This document shows positions 15,519 to 24,223 of a stretch of DNA of 64,000 nt, one piece after another. Source of the stretch: an uncultured Lachnospiraceae bacterium (GTDB taxonomy: Bacteria; Bacillota; Clostridia; Lachnospirales; Lachnospiraceae); contig CAJTKU010000013.1 in the NCBI GenBank assembly GCA_910577015.1, positions 8,475-72,474 on the forward strand, given 5' to 3'. The position numbers and the translations under genes are program-made. The notes beneath the pieces were generated by a model that had not been told where the DNA came from, did no database searches, and saw only the letters and a program-made list of their open reading frames with translations. Every line of letters starts with the position of its first letter. Position 1 is the first letter of the stretch.

Positions 15519-16330
15519 ATGAATTCAGGGAATCAAACGGATGTAAAACGAAAAGAAACATTAAAGGCAATAGAGACATTATCCCTTCTGGACGACAACC
15601 TTATGACATTAGTGTTTGACAGGAACATAGAGGCCACGGAGTTGCTGCTGAATGTAATCCTGTGCGGGATGATTTGAAAGTGCTGGAAGTGGTGGCACAG
15701 AGGGAGTATAAAAATCTGCTGCCAGACGGTCGTTCCCTTACTATAGATATTTATGCGGTGGATAAGGAAGATAAGGTTTATGATATTGAGGTCCAGCGGG
15801 CATCGGTGGGGGCGGATGTTCACAGGGCAAGGTTCCACAGTAGCATGATTGACACGAAGATGCTGAAAGCGAGGCAGGAATTCAAGGAAATCCATGATTC
15901 TTATGTGATATTCATAACGGCAAGCGATGTTTTGGGAGCAGGATGTCCTTTGTACCATGTCAAGCGGATGATTGAGGAGACAGGCACATATTTTGGCGAT
16001 GGTTCCCATATCATATATGTGAATGGCAGCTACAAGGATGACAATGATCCCGTTGGAAAGCTGATGCATGACTTTAGATGTTTGAGTTCTGCCGATATGT
16101 TCTATCCAGTATTGGCAAGACAGGTGAAATATTTCAAGGAAACGGAAGGAGGTCGGGAAATTATGTGCCAGGCATTTGAGGATTTGGCAGAGAAAAGGGT
16201 TACGGAGGAGAAAAAAGCCTTTGCCCGCCGTCTGATTGCAAGAGGGAAGCAGACACTTGAGGAAATTGCGGAAGATACAGATTTGCCAATTGAAGAAGTG
16301 AGGAAATTGGCAGGATTGCAATTGGCATAG
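15519..16330 (+). pseudogene. Rpn-family recombination-promoting nuclease, frameshifted
   Basis: Rpn proteins are PD-(D/E)XK nucleases often annotated as putative transposases. The first frame starts at 15519 after AAAGGTGG and gives M-N-S-G-N-Q-T-D-V-K, then F-D-R-N-I-E-A-T-E-L-L-L-N-V-I-L, and stops at about 15677. The second, open from 15662, continues R-D-D-L-K-V-L-E-V-V and contains the catalytic strand pair L-T-I-D-I-Y-A-V-D ... V-Y-D-I-E-V-Q-R. Joining them requires a one-base deletion in the run between 15658 and 15667. The rest of the protein is intact to its C-terminal helical tail. A sequencing error or programmed shift could also explain it, but a recent disabling mutation is simplest. 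Confidence 0.65.
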
Positions 16331-16598
16331 AGATGATGCCGTGGGATAAATTGCACCATGGCAATCGAATCATAAAGAGAAAAGGTATTAAATATTTTAT
16401 GTTTGGGTCTTGTTGGGTATTCCAGTAAGACCTTTTTAAAATGGCAGTGCCCTTTTTCATGGTTAAAGATTCGCAAAGTCTATTGGAAACATTAATATGA
16501 ACAGTTTCAGAAATTAGATGGTGAAAAATATCAGATTGCAATTTGTCTATTGGGAATCGGCATAATTTTTTTATGCATTATTATAGGAGGCATTGTCC
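16331..16598. other. Intergenic remnant DNA with a terminator
   Basis: GGTCTT (16406-16411) and AAGACC (16427-16432) followed by TTTTT form a likely terminator for the Rpn remnant. The remaining sequence to 16598 contains no gene I can support. Confidence 0.4.
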
Positions 16599-16709
16599 GT
16601 TGTAAAGAAAATAGAAACATACAAAGAAAACCTTGCAAGAATTCTTTATCAGAGAGTAGGGTTTAAAAAATATGATGAAACAGAAACACATTGGTTAATG
16701 GAGAGATAA
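16599..16709 (+). pseudogene. C-terminal fragment of a GNAT acetyltransferase
   Basis: An open stretch without a start encodes about 36 residues reading T-Y-K-E-N-L-A-R-I-L-Y-Q-R-V-G-F-K-K-Y then T-H-W-L-M-E-R and a stop. Y-Q-R-x-G-F near the C-terminus followed by a short strand ending M-E-R is the usual end of GNAT N-acetyltransferases. No acetyl-CoA binding motif (Q/R-x-x-G-x-G/A) remains upstream, so this is a relic. It supports repeated insertion and decay in this island. Confidence 0.45.
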
Positions 16710-16820
16710 ATTTCAATTTAGGAATGTCCTAAAGCTTGAATTTGTTTAATAAATAGCAACAGCGAGTTGCTTGTTATCATGAAATGGCGGCGCTATAATA
16801 TCTATGAGGTGATGATATAT

Positions 16821-17270
16821 ATGGAAACAAAAGATGTAATTCTAGAACTCCGAACTAAAAACGGATTATCTCAGGATGAACTCGCAGAAAAAATTCATGT
16901 TACGCGGCAGGCAGTATCTCGTTGGGAAAATGGAGAAACCGTCCCTAATACAGAAACTTTGAAAATGTTGTCAAAGATGTTTGATGTTTCTGTTAATACA
17001 CTTTTAGGGTCTCCGCGGAAACTGATTTGTCAATGTTGTGGTATGCCGCTTGATGATTCTTCAATTAGTAAAGAAACTGACGGTACATTCAATGAAGAAT
17101 ACTGCAAGTGGTGCTATGCTGAAGGAAAGTTCATATATACAAATCTTGAGGAATTGACAGATTTTCTTGTTGAGCATATGTCAAATGATAGTTGGTCTGC
17201 AGAACAAGCACGTGCTTTTTTTGAAGAACAACTTCCAAAGCTTAATTATTGGAAACATTCAAAGAAATGA
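16821..17270 (+). CDS. XRE helix-turn-helix regulator with zinc-ribbon domain
   Basis: A 149-residue protein. Residues 3-60 are a canonical XRE HTH (L-S-Q-D-E-L-A-E-K, T-R-Q-A-V-S-R-W-E-N-G). A short linker leads to a putative zinc ribbon with C-Q-C-C-G-M-P-L and C-K-W-C-Y, the zinc_ribbon_2 pattern often fused to HTH proteins in Clostridia. A helical C-terminus ends K-H-S-K-K. The ATG at 16821 is preferred because GAGGTG lies about 9 bases upstream; upstream in-frame ATGs lack a site. It is AT-rich like the neighbouring DUF6144 gene, which starts 52 bases after its stop, and the two may form one unit. Confidence 0.8.
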   Translation: METKDVILELRTKNGLSQDELAEKIHVTRQAVSRWENGETVPNTETLKMLSKMFDVSVNTLLGSPRKLICQCCGMPLDDSSISKETDGTFNEEYCKWCYAEGKFIYTNLEELTDFLVEHMSNDSWSAEQARAFFEEQLPKLNYWKHSKK

Positions 17271-17322
17271 ACTCTAAATTCCAATCCTTAAAGATTTAAA
17301 AAGCAAATTTATGGAGGAAATT

Positions 17323-17865
17323 ATGGCAAAAAATGATAATGCACATTCGATTAGACTGATTGAAAGTTTAAGAAGAAATGTAGGAAATAGCGAAGCAAAA
17401 GAGTTTGAAGAGAGATATCCATTGTCTAAAGGTGCTAATATTGAAAAAAAATTTGAGTGGGTGAAGAGTACGTGTGATTATCTTGAAGAAAATTTTGACA
17501 CCGAAACGATTATAAATCTTAGAAAAGAATGCAAATGTAATGAAGGAAAATCAATAGCAAATAAGATTTTGAAGTATTTGAATAAAGAGAATAGTATTGA
17601 ACAATTTGTAGATGCTTTTAATGAAAATGAAACCTTTGCATTTCTTGAATACATATCTGATAATAAAATACTGTTTTGTTATCCTCAATGCTATTGTGCT
17701 TGTATTAAAAGAGTACCGGAAGAAGTATCAAGAACTTGGTGCTATTGTACATTAGGAAATGCTGAATGTATATTTAAAGAAGTATTTAAGAAAGATATAA
17801 AAGTCACACTACTTGAAAGCATAAAAACAGGTGGAGATAAATGCGTGATAGAAGTAGAATGGTGA
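17323..17865 (+). CDS. DUF6144-like cysteine-rich protein
   Basis: A 180-residue protein starting at the ATG at 17323, with GGAGG 6 bases upstream. The sequence contains a cluster of cysteines around residues 127-155 (C-Y-P-Q-C-Y-C-A-C, then T-W-C-Y-C). The C-terminal segment reads G-N-A-E-C-I-F, L-L-E-S-I-K-T-G-G-D-K-C. I recognise this layout as DUF6144, found in Lachnospiraceae; its function is unknown. The glycine-rich C-terminal strand resembles V4R-type small-molecule binding domains, and the cysteines suggest metal binding, both only by appearance. It follows an HTH/zinc-ribbon regulator, which may control it. Confidence 0.6.
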   Translation: MAKNDNAHSIRLIESLRRNVGNSEAKEFEERYPLSKGANIEKKFEWVKSTCDYLEENFDTETIINLRKECKCNEGKSIANKILKYLNKENSIEQFVDAFNENETFAFLEYISDNKILFCYPQCYCACIKRVPEEVSRTWCYCTLGNAECIFKEVFKKDIKVTLLESIKTGGDKCVIEVEW

Positions 17866-18099
17866 ACAGCAAAATCCAATTTATTTGATTGAATATGAAT
17901 TAGTACCTAGTCGATTGGTGGAGTGCCAATCGGCTTCTGTTCATATTAAAGGGCAAAAAAGGGGTCATTGCTTAAGTGTATCAAAGTCGAAGTGCTTTAA
18001 TGGCCATGAGCATCATCCTTGCATTCCAGGTAGCGAAAAATCCAAGTATATGCACTATTTTATAAAAAGGCCAGCTTAATTAAGAACCTTATATAAACT
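17866..18099. other. Intergenic DNA with a short stem-loop
   Basis: CGATTGG (17912-17918) and CCAATCG (17926-17932) form a 7-bp hairpin after the DUF6144 gene. It has no clear T-run and may be a weak terminator. No gene is supported in this stretch. Confidence 0.35.
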
Positions 18100-18180
18100 A
18101 TGAAGTGGACAGCGGAACAGGCAATGGAGGCGATGAAGACTTCAGAGACGGATAAGAAACTTTTTGAACCAAAATTGTAA
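18100..18180 (+). pseudogene. Short C-terminal-like fragment, possibly of an Rpn-family protein
   Basis: A 26-codon frame reads M-K-W-T-A-E-Q-A-M-E-A-M-K then E-P-K-L and stops at 18180. The sequence resembles the final helices of Rpn/PD-(D/E)XK transposase-like proteins (E-Q-A-M-x-A-M-K). There is no ribosome binding site. It ends just before the third copy of the terminator repeat. Confidence 0.3.
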
Positions 18181-18193
18181 ATGAGTAACGAAT

Positions 18194-18311
18194 ATGTTCA
18201 TAAAGAACAAATCTTTCTTCACTGCAGGTTTTCATTTTTCCTGCGGCGCTATAAAAAGGAGTAAAAACCAGGGCCTTGTGGGTGTCTTCCTCCCCGCAAG
18301 GCTCTTTTTTT
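18194..18311 (+). repeat. ppdK-end/terminator repeat, copy 3 (diverged)
   Basis: It shares the TTTTCCTGCGG region and the terminator hairpin GCCTTGTGGG/CCCGCAAGGC (18273-18302), including the loop, with copies 1 and 2. It lacks the ppdK coding fragment. A T-run at 18303-18311 completes a terminator. Confidence 0.75.
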
Positions 18312-18433
18312 GTGCGGGAATCCGGGAATGGAGGGCTTTGCCATTGTTTACAATGGATAAATGTCAAATTTTTCTGTATAAATCTGGCACATCCTTGGGA
18401 AAATAAGCATTATTTTTTCAGGGAGATATGGTT

Positions 18434-19279
18434 ATGAATCGTTTCTTTTATGGCTGGTATCTGAAATGTCAATCTGATACACAGACTTTGGCGGTAATAC
18501 CTGCCGTTCACAATGCAGGAAAAGAACGTACCTGTTCTATTCAGGTGATTACGGATAATAATGTCTGGACAGTTATGTGCGATGCGGATTCCTTTCGACG
18601 GACCGGAAGGAATATTTTCATTGGAGAAAACCGTTTTGGGGAAAAGGGGATTTATCTGGCAATACACACACCGCAGCTGGTCGTAAGTGGAAAACTGGAT
18701 TTTGGGCAGCTTTCCCCGTTAAAATATGATATTATGGGACCGTTTACGTTAGTGCCGTTTATGCAGTGCCGCCACAGCGTGTGGAGTATGCGGCATTCGG
18801 TCACCGGAAATGTGTGTATCAACGGACAAAATTTTTCTTTTCACGATGCATGGGGATATTGGGAAGGGGACCGGGGCCGTTCCTTTCCCAAAGAATATGT
18901 ATGGACGCAATGCTGTTTCGGGGATGGGTCTATCATGCTTTCAGTGGCGGATATTCCCATGGCAGGCATCCATTTTACCGGCGTTATAGGCGTTATATTG
19001 TGGCAGGGAAAAGAGTACAGAATAGCTACTTATCTGGGAGCCAGGGCGGTTCGGATTCAAAACGGGACGGTCCGGGTTATACAGGGCAATCTGGAATTGG
19101 AGGTCAGGCTGCTGGAAGCATCCGGGCGGCCGCTCAAAGCGCCGGAGAAAGGCGACATGGTAAGGACAATTCACGAAAGCGCGTCTTGTCGGGCTTTCTA
19201 TCAATTTTGCAAAAATGGTTGTACCCTGTTTGCTTTTGAAACAGACAGGGCTTCTTTTGAATATGAGTATTTTTCCTGA
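18434..19279 (+). CDS. Tocopherol cyclase-like (AttH/TocCyc fold) protein
   Basis: A 281-residue protein resembling the tocopherol cyclase-like family. Typical features are F-Y-G-W-Y-L-K near the N-terminus, G-P-F-T-L-V-P-F-M-Q-C and H-S-V-T-G-N at the domain centre, and a Trp-rich W-G-Y-W-E-G-D-R-G-R-S-F-P segment, with W-T-Q-C-C-F shortly after. In plants the fold cyclises a quinol; bacterial members in Firmicutes have no established substrate and often carry lipocalin-like barrels. No signal peptide or membrane anchor is seen. The second ATG (18434) is preferred because AGGGAGA lies 7 bases upstream. It follows repeat copy 3, returns to the GC content of the core chromosome, and precedes a sulfur-transfer gene pair with no evident link. 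Confidence 0.75.
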   Translation: MNRFFYGWYLKCQSDTQTLAVIPAVHNAGKERTCSIQVITDNNVWTVMCDADSFRRTGRNIFIGENRFGEKGIYLAIHTPQLVVSGKLDFGQLSPLKYDIMGPFTLVPFMQCRHSVWSMRHSVTGNVCINGQNFSFHDAWGYWEGDRGRSFPKEYVWTQCCFGDGSIMLSVADIPMAGIHFTGVIGVILWQGKEYRIATYLGARAVRIQNGTVRVIQGNLELEVRLLEASGRPLKAPEKGDMVRTIHESASCRAFYQFCKNGCTLFAFETDRASFEYEYFS

Positions 19280-19407
19280 TTGCCGGATATTTTTTGAGAA
19301 TTTTATACAAGTGTGATAATATCACAGAAAAAAGCCGGGATATGGTGTATAATAAAATGCAAATGGAAAGGCTTTTTTATGCCGTTTTGCAGGAGGGAGG
19401 AATTGTG

Positions 19408-19794
19408 ATGAAAAAAATTTTGGCAATATTACTTTGTGTGTTTTTTCTGACCGGCTGCAGCGCAGCGGCAGATAAGCCAGGTTACCGTCAGATTGGTATG
19501 GAGGAGGCTGTGACCATGATGGAAGAAGAAAGCGGCTATATCATTCTGGATGTCCGCACACCGGAAGAATTTGCCGACGGTCATATCCCCAATGCCGTCA
19601 ATATTCCCAATGAAGTCATTGGAACGGAAGAAATACCGGAGTTGCCTGATAAAGAGCAGCTGATTCTTGTATACTGCCGCAGTGGAAATCGCAGCAAACA
19701 GGCGTCGGAGAAGCTTGTAAATTTGGGCTATACAAACATTGTGGAGTTCGGAGGAATCATTGACTGGCAGGGGGAAACGGTTTCCGAACAGTAA
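19408..19794 (+). CDS. Rhodanese-domain lipoprotein
   Basis: A 128-residue protein with a lipoprotein signal peptide (M-K-K-I-L-A-I-L-L-C ... L-T-G-C) followed by one rhodanese domain. It carries D-V-R-T-P-E-E-F-A-D-G-H-I-P-N-A and the active-site loop C-R-S-G-N-R with the persulfide-forming Cys. AGGAGGGAGG lies 7 bases before the ATG at 19408; an upstream in-frame ATG at 19294 is not supported. It is predicted to sit on the outer face of the membrane and to handle sulfane sulfur. A CoA-disulfide reductase fused to a second rhodanese starts 21 bases after its stop, so both belong to one persulfide/thiol system. Confidence 0.85.
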   Translation: MKKILAILLCVFFLTGCSAAADKPGYRQIGMEEAVTMMEEESGYIILDVRTPEEFADGHIPNAVNIPNEVIGTEEIPELPDKEQLILVYCRSGNRSKQASEKLVNLGYTNIVEFGGIIDWQGETVSEQ

Positions 19795-19815
19795 AGAAAG
19801 CAGGAGGAAGGTAAT

Positions 19816-21507
19816 ATGAAAGTAGTTATCGTTGGCGGCGTGGCAGGCGGTGCAACAGCTGCCGCACGCATTCGCAGATTGGATGAGCAGGCTGAAATAG
19901 TTGTTTTTGAGCGTTCAGGATATGTTTCCTACGCAAACTGCGGTTTGCCTTATTATATCGGGGATGTGATTACAGACCCGGAAGAACTGACGCTTCAAAC
20001 CCCGGAGAGTTTTTATCGGCGTTTTAGGGTAAATATGAAAGTGCGCCATGAGGTTACGGCAATCCATCCTGATGAAAAGACTGTTTCTGTCAGGAATTTG
20101 GAAACCGGGGAAGAGTTTGAGGAAAACTATGATAAGCTGATTCTTGCTCCCGGCGCAAAACCTGCACAGCCTAGGCTTCCCGGCGTCGGGATTGATAAAT
20201 TGTTTACCCTGCGTACCGTGGAAGACACATTCAGGATAAAAGAGTATATCAATAAAAATCATCCTAAATCCGTGGCGCTGGCAGGCGGCGGTTTTATCGG
20301 TCTGGAACTTGCTGAAAATCTAAAGGAACTGGGTATGGATGTAACCATTGTCCAGCGTCCGAAACAGCTGATGAATCCTTTTGACGCGGATATGGCTTCC
20401 TTCATCCACAATGAGATGCGAAGGCACGGCGTCAGGCTGGCGCTTGGGCACACGGTGGAAGGTTTTGAGAAAAAGAATGACGGGGTAGACGTCCTGCTGA
20501 AAGGGGAAGCAGCCATTCATGCAGATATGGTTATTCTGGCCATCGGTGTAGTACCGGACACTGCGCTGGCAAAGGAGGCGGGTCTGGAATTGGGTATGAA
20601 AGGCAGCATAGTGGTCAATGACCGGATGGAAACTTCCATTCCTGATATCTATGCCGCAGGTGATGCAGTGCAGGTAAAACACTATGTTACCGGTGAGGAC
20701 GCCCTGATTTCCCTGGCAGGTCCCGCCAATAAGCAGGGGCGTATCATTGCTGACAATATTTGCGGCAGGGACAGCCGTTACTTAGGCTCCCAGGGCAGCA
20801 GCGTGATTAAGGTTTTTGATTTGACCGCTGCCAGTACAGGTGTCAACGAAACCAATGCAGGAAAAGCCGGATTGGATGTAGATACGGTTATCCTGTCGCC
20901 CATGAGCCATGCCGGTTACTATCCGGGCGGCAGGGTCATGACTATGAAGGTGGTTTTTGAGAAAGAAACCTGCCGTTTACTGGGGGCCCAGATTGTAGGT
21001 TATGAAGGTGTGGATAAGCGGATTGATGTGCTTGCCGCGGCTATTCATGCAGGATTGAAGGCTGACCGGTTGAAGGATTTGGACCTTGCCTATGCGCCGC
21101 CCTATTCTTCCGCGAAAGATGCCGTGAACATGGCAGGTTTTATGATTGACAATATTGTCACGGGAACATTAAAACAGTGGCATATGAAAGATATAGACAG
21201 TCTGCCCCGTGACGGCAGCGTTACGCTGCTGGATGTCAGAACCGTTGGTGAATATGAAAAGAACCATATCGACGGCTTTAGGAATATCCCTGTGGATGAA
21301 TTGCGGGAACGCCTGGAGGAGATTGAGAAAAACAAGCGGGTTTATGTGATTTGCCAAAGCGGTCTGCGAAGCTATATTGCATGCCGCATTCTGGAAGGAA
21401 ACGGATATGACTCCTATAATTTTTCGGGCGGTTTCCGGTTTTATGATGCGGTGAAAAACGACCGGTGCCTCATCGAAAAGGCGGCTTCCTGCGGTATGGA
21501 CCGCTGA
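19816..21507 (+). CDS. CoA-disulfide/persulfide reductase with C-terminal rhodanese domain
   Basis: A 563-residue FAD- and NAD(P)H-dependent oxidoreductase. The FAD site is V-G-G-V-A-G-G-A-T-A-A-A at residues 5-16, and the single redox Cys lies in S-Y-A-N-C-G-L-P-Y-Y at about 43. The NAD(P)H site is near 155 (A-L-A-G-G-G-F-I-G-L-E), and Y-A-A-G-D-A marks the second FAD strand. A dimerisation domain follows, then a rhodanese module at about 465-555 with C-Q-S-G-L-R. This is the CoADR-Rhd architecture known from Bacillus anthracis and the Shewanella persulfide reductase Npsr. It reduces CoA disulfide or CoA persulfide. Spacing of 21 bases behind the rhodanese lipoprotein indicates an operon. 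Confidence 0.92.
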   Translation: MKVVIVGGVAGGATAAARIRRLDEQAEIVVFERSGYVSYANCGLPYYIGDVITDPEELTLQTPESFYRRFRVNMKVRHEVTAIHPDEKTVSVRNLETGEEFEENYDKLILAPGAKPAQPRLPGVGIDKLFTLRTVEDTFRIKEYINKNHPKSVALAGGGFIGLELAENLKELGMDVTIVQRPKQLMNPFDADMASFIHNEMRRHGVRLALGHTVEGFEKKNDGVDVLLKGEAAIHADMVILAIGVVPDTALAKEAGLELGMKGSIVVNDRMETSIPDIYAAGDAVQVKHYVTGEDALISLAGPANKQGRIIADNICGRDSRYLGSQGSSVIKVFDLTAASTGVNETNAGKAGLDVDTVILSPMSHAGYYPGGRVMTMKVVFEKETCRLLGAQIVGYEGVDKRIDVLAAAIHAGLKADRLKDLDLAYAPPYSSAKDAVNMAGFMIDNIVTGTLKQWHMKDIDSLPRDGSVTLLDVRTVGEYEKNHIDGFRNIPVDELRERLEEIEKNKRVYVICQSGLRSYIACRILEGNGYDSYNFSGGFRFYDAVKNDRCLIEKAASCGMDR

Positions 21508-21655
21508 AACAGAAAAAGCTTTCGGATACTATTCATTCCTGAAAATGGTCGATTCATGCCACACGGTAAAAAAGAGAAAGTTTTTGTGTTATAATTAACA
21601 TGCAATTTTGCATGAGCAGTAGTGGATTATAAACGGCACAGAAAAGAGGATGAAT

Positions 21656-23623
21656 ATGATAAAGCCAAAGCAGAAAACAATCAGGAGAAACATTACATTA
21701 CAGACGGCTTTCTATTTGCTTGCCACCATCATTGTATGCGAAATAGTGGCGGTAAGCCTGTTAAGCGGTAATATGTCAAAGCAGGCAAGGGATTATGCGA
21801 ATGCGGAAGCAAAAAACAATGCCCGCGTGGTAAATGAATGGCTCAAGGAAGAGGGCAATATTGTACATACGGTCCGCAATGCAATCGCATACATGAATAA
21901 TTCCGATAAAGAGTTCATCATGAATTATCTGGAAAACTCTTTGGCGGAAAACGAGAATGCCCTGATGTATTACATTTGTTTCGGATATGACGGAGGTGTG
22001 TTCCCGGCGGACCATTCTGTCCTGGACCTGGACCCGACCACGAGGGGCTGGTGGAAGATGGCGATAGAAGAAAATACGTTGATATATACAACGCCATATA
22101 AGGACTTTGCCACAGGACAGATGATTGTTAGTATTGCGGAACCGCTTACAATTGAGGGCGAGCAGGCAGTTATGCTGGCGGATATCACGATAGACACATT
22201 GACGGAATTGGTGGGAAATGTAGGGAACAGTGACGACATACAAGGTTTTTTGCTTGATACGGACGGCAATGTGGTTGCCCATAACAACAAAGATTTCCTG
22301 CCGACGGAAGAAGGAAATACGATTTTAAACGATGCCTTGGGGGTGAATGTAGAGGAAGCGGCTGAAATAAAAGATTATGACGGCAGGATGAAATATATCA
22401 GCACTGCCAGGGTGGAAGAAACCGGTTGGATTTTTGGTATCGTGGAGAATAAATCGGTCGTGATGAGCCAGGTTGTGAGAAGCATCGTCATCACCCTGCT
22501 GACGGGAGGGGCGACCCTGCTTATCGTCCTTATTCTGATGTACGGTACGGTAAAAAGAAGCCTTCGGCCGATTGAAAGCATGAAAACCTTTATCAAAGAA
22601 CGGATTATCGGAAAAGGAAATTATAAGGAACAGAAAAGCGAAGTAAGTGAAATCGGCTATTTAATTGAGGAGATGAAGGAAGGCTTTATCACCATAATCG
22701 GACAGACAAAGGAAGAATCGGGTCATATATATGCAAGGATGAAAGAGGCCAGCGGCAAGGTATCCGATATCAGCAGCAATATTATGGAAATCAGTGCGGC
22801 AATGGAGGAAACGGGTGCAAATGTGGATTCGCAGACGGACGGTATCCGGCACATTGAAGTTACCTGCAAAGAAACGGTTGAGGTTATTGATGCGCTGACG
22901 GGTAATGCAGGGAAGATGATAAGCAGGGCGAAAGAGGTAACGGAGCGTGTCGATGCCATTGTTCCTGAGTTGATGGACGGCAAAAATAATGCGGTTAACG
23001 TGGCGCATGACAGCCGGGTGAAATTGCAGGAGGCAATCGAGGGAACCAGGGTCATCGAACAGATAGCACAGGTTTCTACCTCGATTCAGGAAATTGCATC
23101 TCAGACCAATCTGCTTGCGTTAAACGCTTCCATAGAAGCGGCAAGGGCCGGTGAAGCCGGCAGGGGATTTGCGGTGGTTGCAGAAGAAATCAAAAAATTG
23201 AGTGAGGATACCTCAAAGGAAATCGGCAAGGTAAATGACCTGACATTAAAGGTACTTGACAGCGTGCATGTATTGTCGGAGGAGAGCGACCATGTCCTGG
23301 TATTTATTGACGGTACTGTTATGAGGGATTATGATAAGCTGCAAATGTTGGCGGAAAGCTATAAGAATGACGCCGGATATTATGCCGAAGCGAGTATGCA
23401 GCTGGGCGAAAGTGCGGAGCAGGTCAGCGTATCCATGCAGAATATCAGCGCTCTTTTTGATACAATTCATGAGGCGCAAAACGAAATTTCAAACGCAGTC
23501 GGGAGTGTAAACAGGAATCTTCAGGAGATGAACGGTTCAAGTGAAAATGTATCGGAAGAAACAAGGATGGTATTGGAAAGCATAGGGAAGCTGCAGGATT
23601 TGATGGACAGGTTTCACGTATAA
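21656..23623 (+). CDS. Methyl-accepting chemotaxis protein (dCache-type sensor)
   Basis: A 655-residue transmembrane chemoreceptor. It has a first membrane helix at about 17-35 and a roughly 240-residue extracellular dCache-like sensor (D-P-T-T-R-G-W-W at about 124). A second helix near 280-302, a poorly conserved HAMP-like linker and a cytoplasmic signalling domain follow. The hairpin tip reads I-A-S-Q-T-N-L-L-A-L-N-A-S-I-E-A-A-R-A-G, the CheA/CheW-binding signature. Cache sensors bind amino acids, organic acids and similar small molecules; the ligand is not evident. AGAGG 6 bases upstream favours the ATG at 21656. The separate CheY-like gene downstream is consistent with chemotaxis output, but no other che or flagellar genes are in the window. 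Confidence 0.92.
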   Translation: MIKPKQKTIRRNITLQTAFYLLATIIVCEIVAVSLLSGNMSKQARDYANAEAKNNARVVNEWLKEEGNIVHTVRNAIAYMNNSDKEFIMNYLENSLAENENALMYYICFGYDGGVFPADHSVLDLDPTTRGWWKMAIEENTLIYTTPYKDFATGQMIVSIAEPLTIEGEQAVMLADITIDTLTELVGNVGNSDDIQGFLLDTDGNVVAHNNKDFLPTEEGNTILNDALGVNVEEAAEIKDYDGRMKYISTARVEETGWIFGIVENKSVVMSQVVRSIVITLLTGGATLLIVLILMYGTVKRSLRPIESMKTFIKERIIGKGNYKEQKSEVSEIGYLIEEMKEGFITIIGQTKEESGHIYARMKEASGKVSDISSNIMEISAAMEETGANVDSQTDGIRHIEVTCKETVEVIDALTGNAGKMISRAKEVTERVDAIVPELMDGKNNAVNVAHDSRVKLQEAIEGTRVIEQIAQVSTSIQEIASQTNLLALNASIEAARAGEAGRGFAVVAEEIKKLSEDTSKEIGKVNDLTLKVLDSVHVLSEESDHVLVFIDGTVMRDYDKLQMLAESYKNDAGYYAEASMQLGESAEQVSVSMQNISALFDTIHEAQNEISNAVGSVNRNLQEMNGSSENVSEETRMVLESIGKLQDLMDRFHV

Positions 23624-23645
23624 AGGAGAAAAATGTCGTTAAAAG

Positions 23646-23669
23646 CGGATGGTTGAACCATCCGTTTTT
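23646..23669 (+). terminator. Terminator after the chemoreceptor gene
   Basis: CGGATGGTT and AACCATCCG form a 9-bp stem with a one-base nominal loop (in practice a few bases open), followed by TTTTT. Confidence 0.75.
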
Positions 23670-23765
23670 AAAGTGCAGGAAGTTTTGATGGCAAAGTTCC
23701 TGAAAGTATGGTATGCTAAAAAAACAAGCAGATTGCAAGTTTTGTAAAACAGAAAGGTAAATGGC

Positions 23766-24158
23766 ATGGAAGGAAGAATTCTGATTGTCGACGATGCACT
23801 GTTTATGCGGGGAGTCCTGAAGAAGATGTTAGAAGAGAACGGATATACCGTAGTAGGGGAAGCAGCAAACGGCCTTGAGGCGATTGAAAAGTATAAGGAG
23901 TTAAAACCGGATTTGGTGACAATGGATATTACAATGCCGGATATGACGGGGCTGGCGGCAGTAAAGGCGATTAGGGAAATAGACAGTAATGCCAGAATTG
24001 TTATGTGTTCTGCGATGGGACAAAATGCAATGGTCATGGAAGCTGTGCAGAACGGAGCCATCGATTTTATTATCAAGCCGTTTAAGGTATCTACAGTGCT
24101 GGCGACGTTAAGGCGGTGTAAAGCGCTTAGCGATTGGGGCAGTGAAAAAAATAAGTGA
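23766..24158 (+). CDS. CheY-like single-domain response regulator
   Basis: A 130-residue stand-alone receiver domain. The acidic pair D10-D11 (L-I-V-D-D-A), phospho-acceptor D55 in M-D-I-T-M-P-D-M-T-G, the conserved Ser in M-C-S-A-M-G and Lys in I-K-P-F are all present. With no output domain it acts by protein binding, as CheY does at the flagellar switch. It follows the chemoreceptor gene with its own ribosome binding site and after a terminator, so expression may be separate. The F-M-R near the first helix and M-G-Q-N-A-M after the Ser are typical of Clostridial CheY proteins. Confidence 0.9.
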   Translation: MEGRILIVDDALFMRGVLKKMLEENGYTVVGEAANGLEAIEKYKELKPDLVTMDITMPDMTGLAAVKAIREIDSNARIVMCSAMGQNAMVMEAVQNGAIDFIIKPFKVSTVLATLRRCKALSDWGSEKNK

Positions 24159-24178
24159 GGAAGAGCGCATTTATGTAA

Positions 24179-24213
24179 GACATTGCAGGGCTTGTACCTG
24201 CAATGTCTTTTTT
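24179..24213 (+). terminator. Terminator after the cheY-like gene
   Basis: GACATTGCAGG (24179-24189) and CCTGCAATGTC (24197-24207) form a perfect 11-bp stem with a 7-base loop, followed by six T residues. Confidence 0.9.
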
Positions 24214-24223
24214 GCGGACAGTT

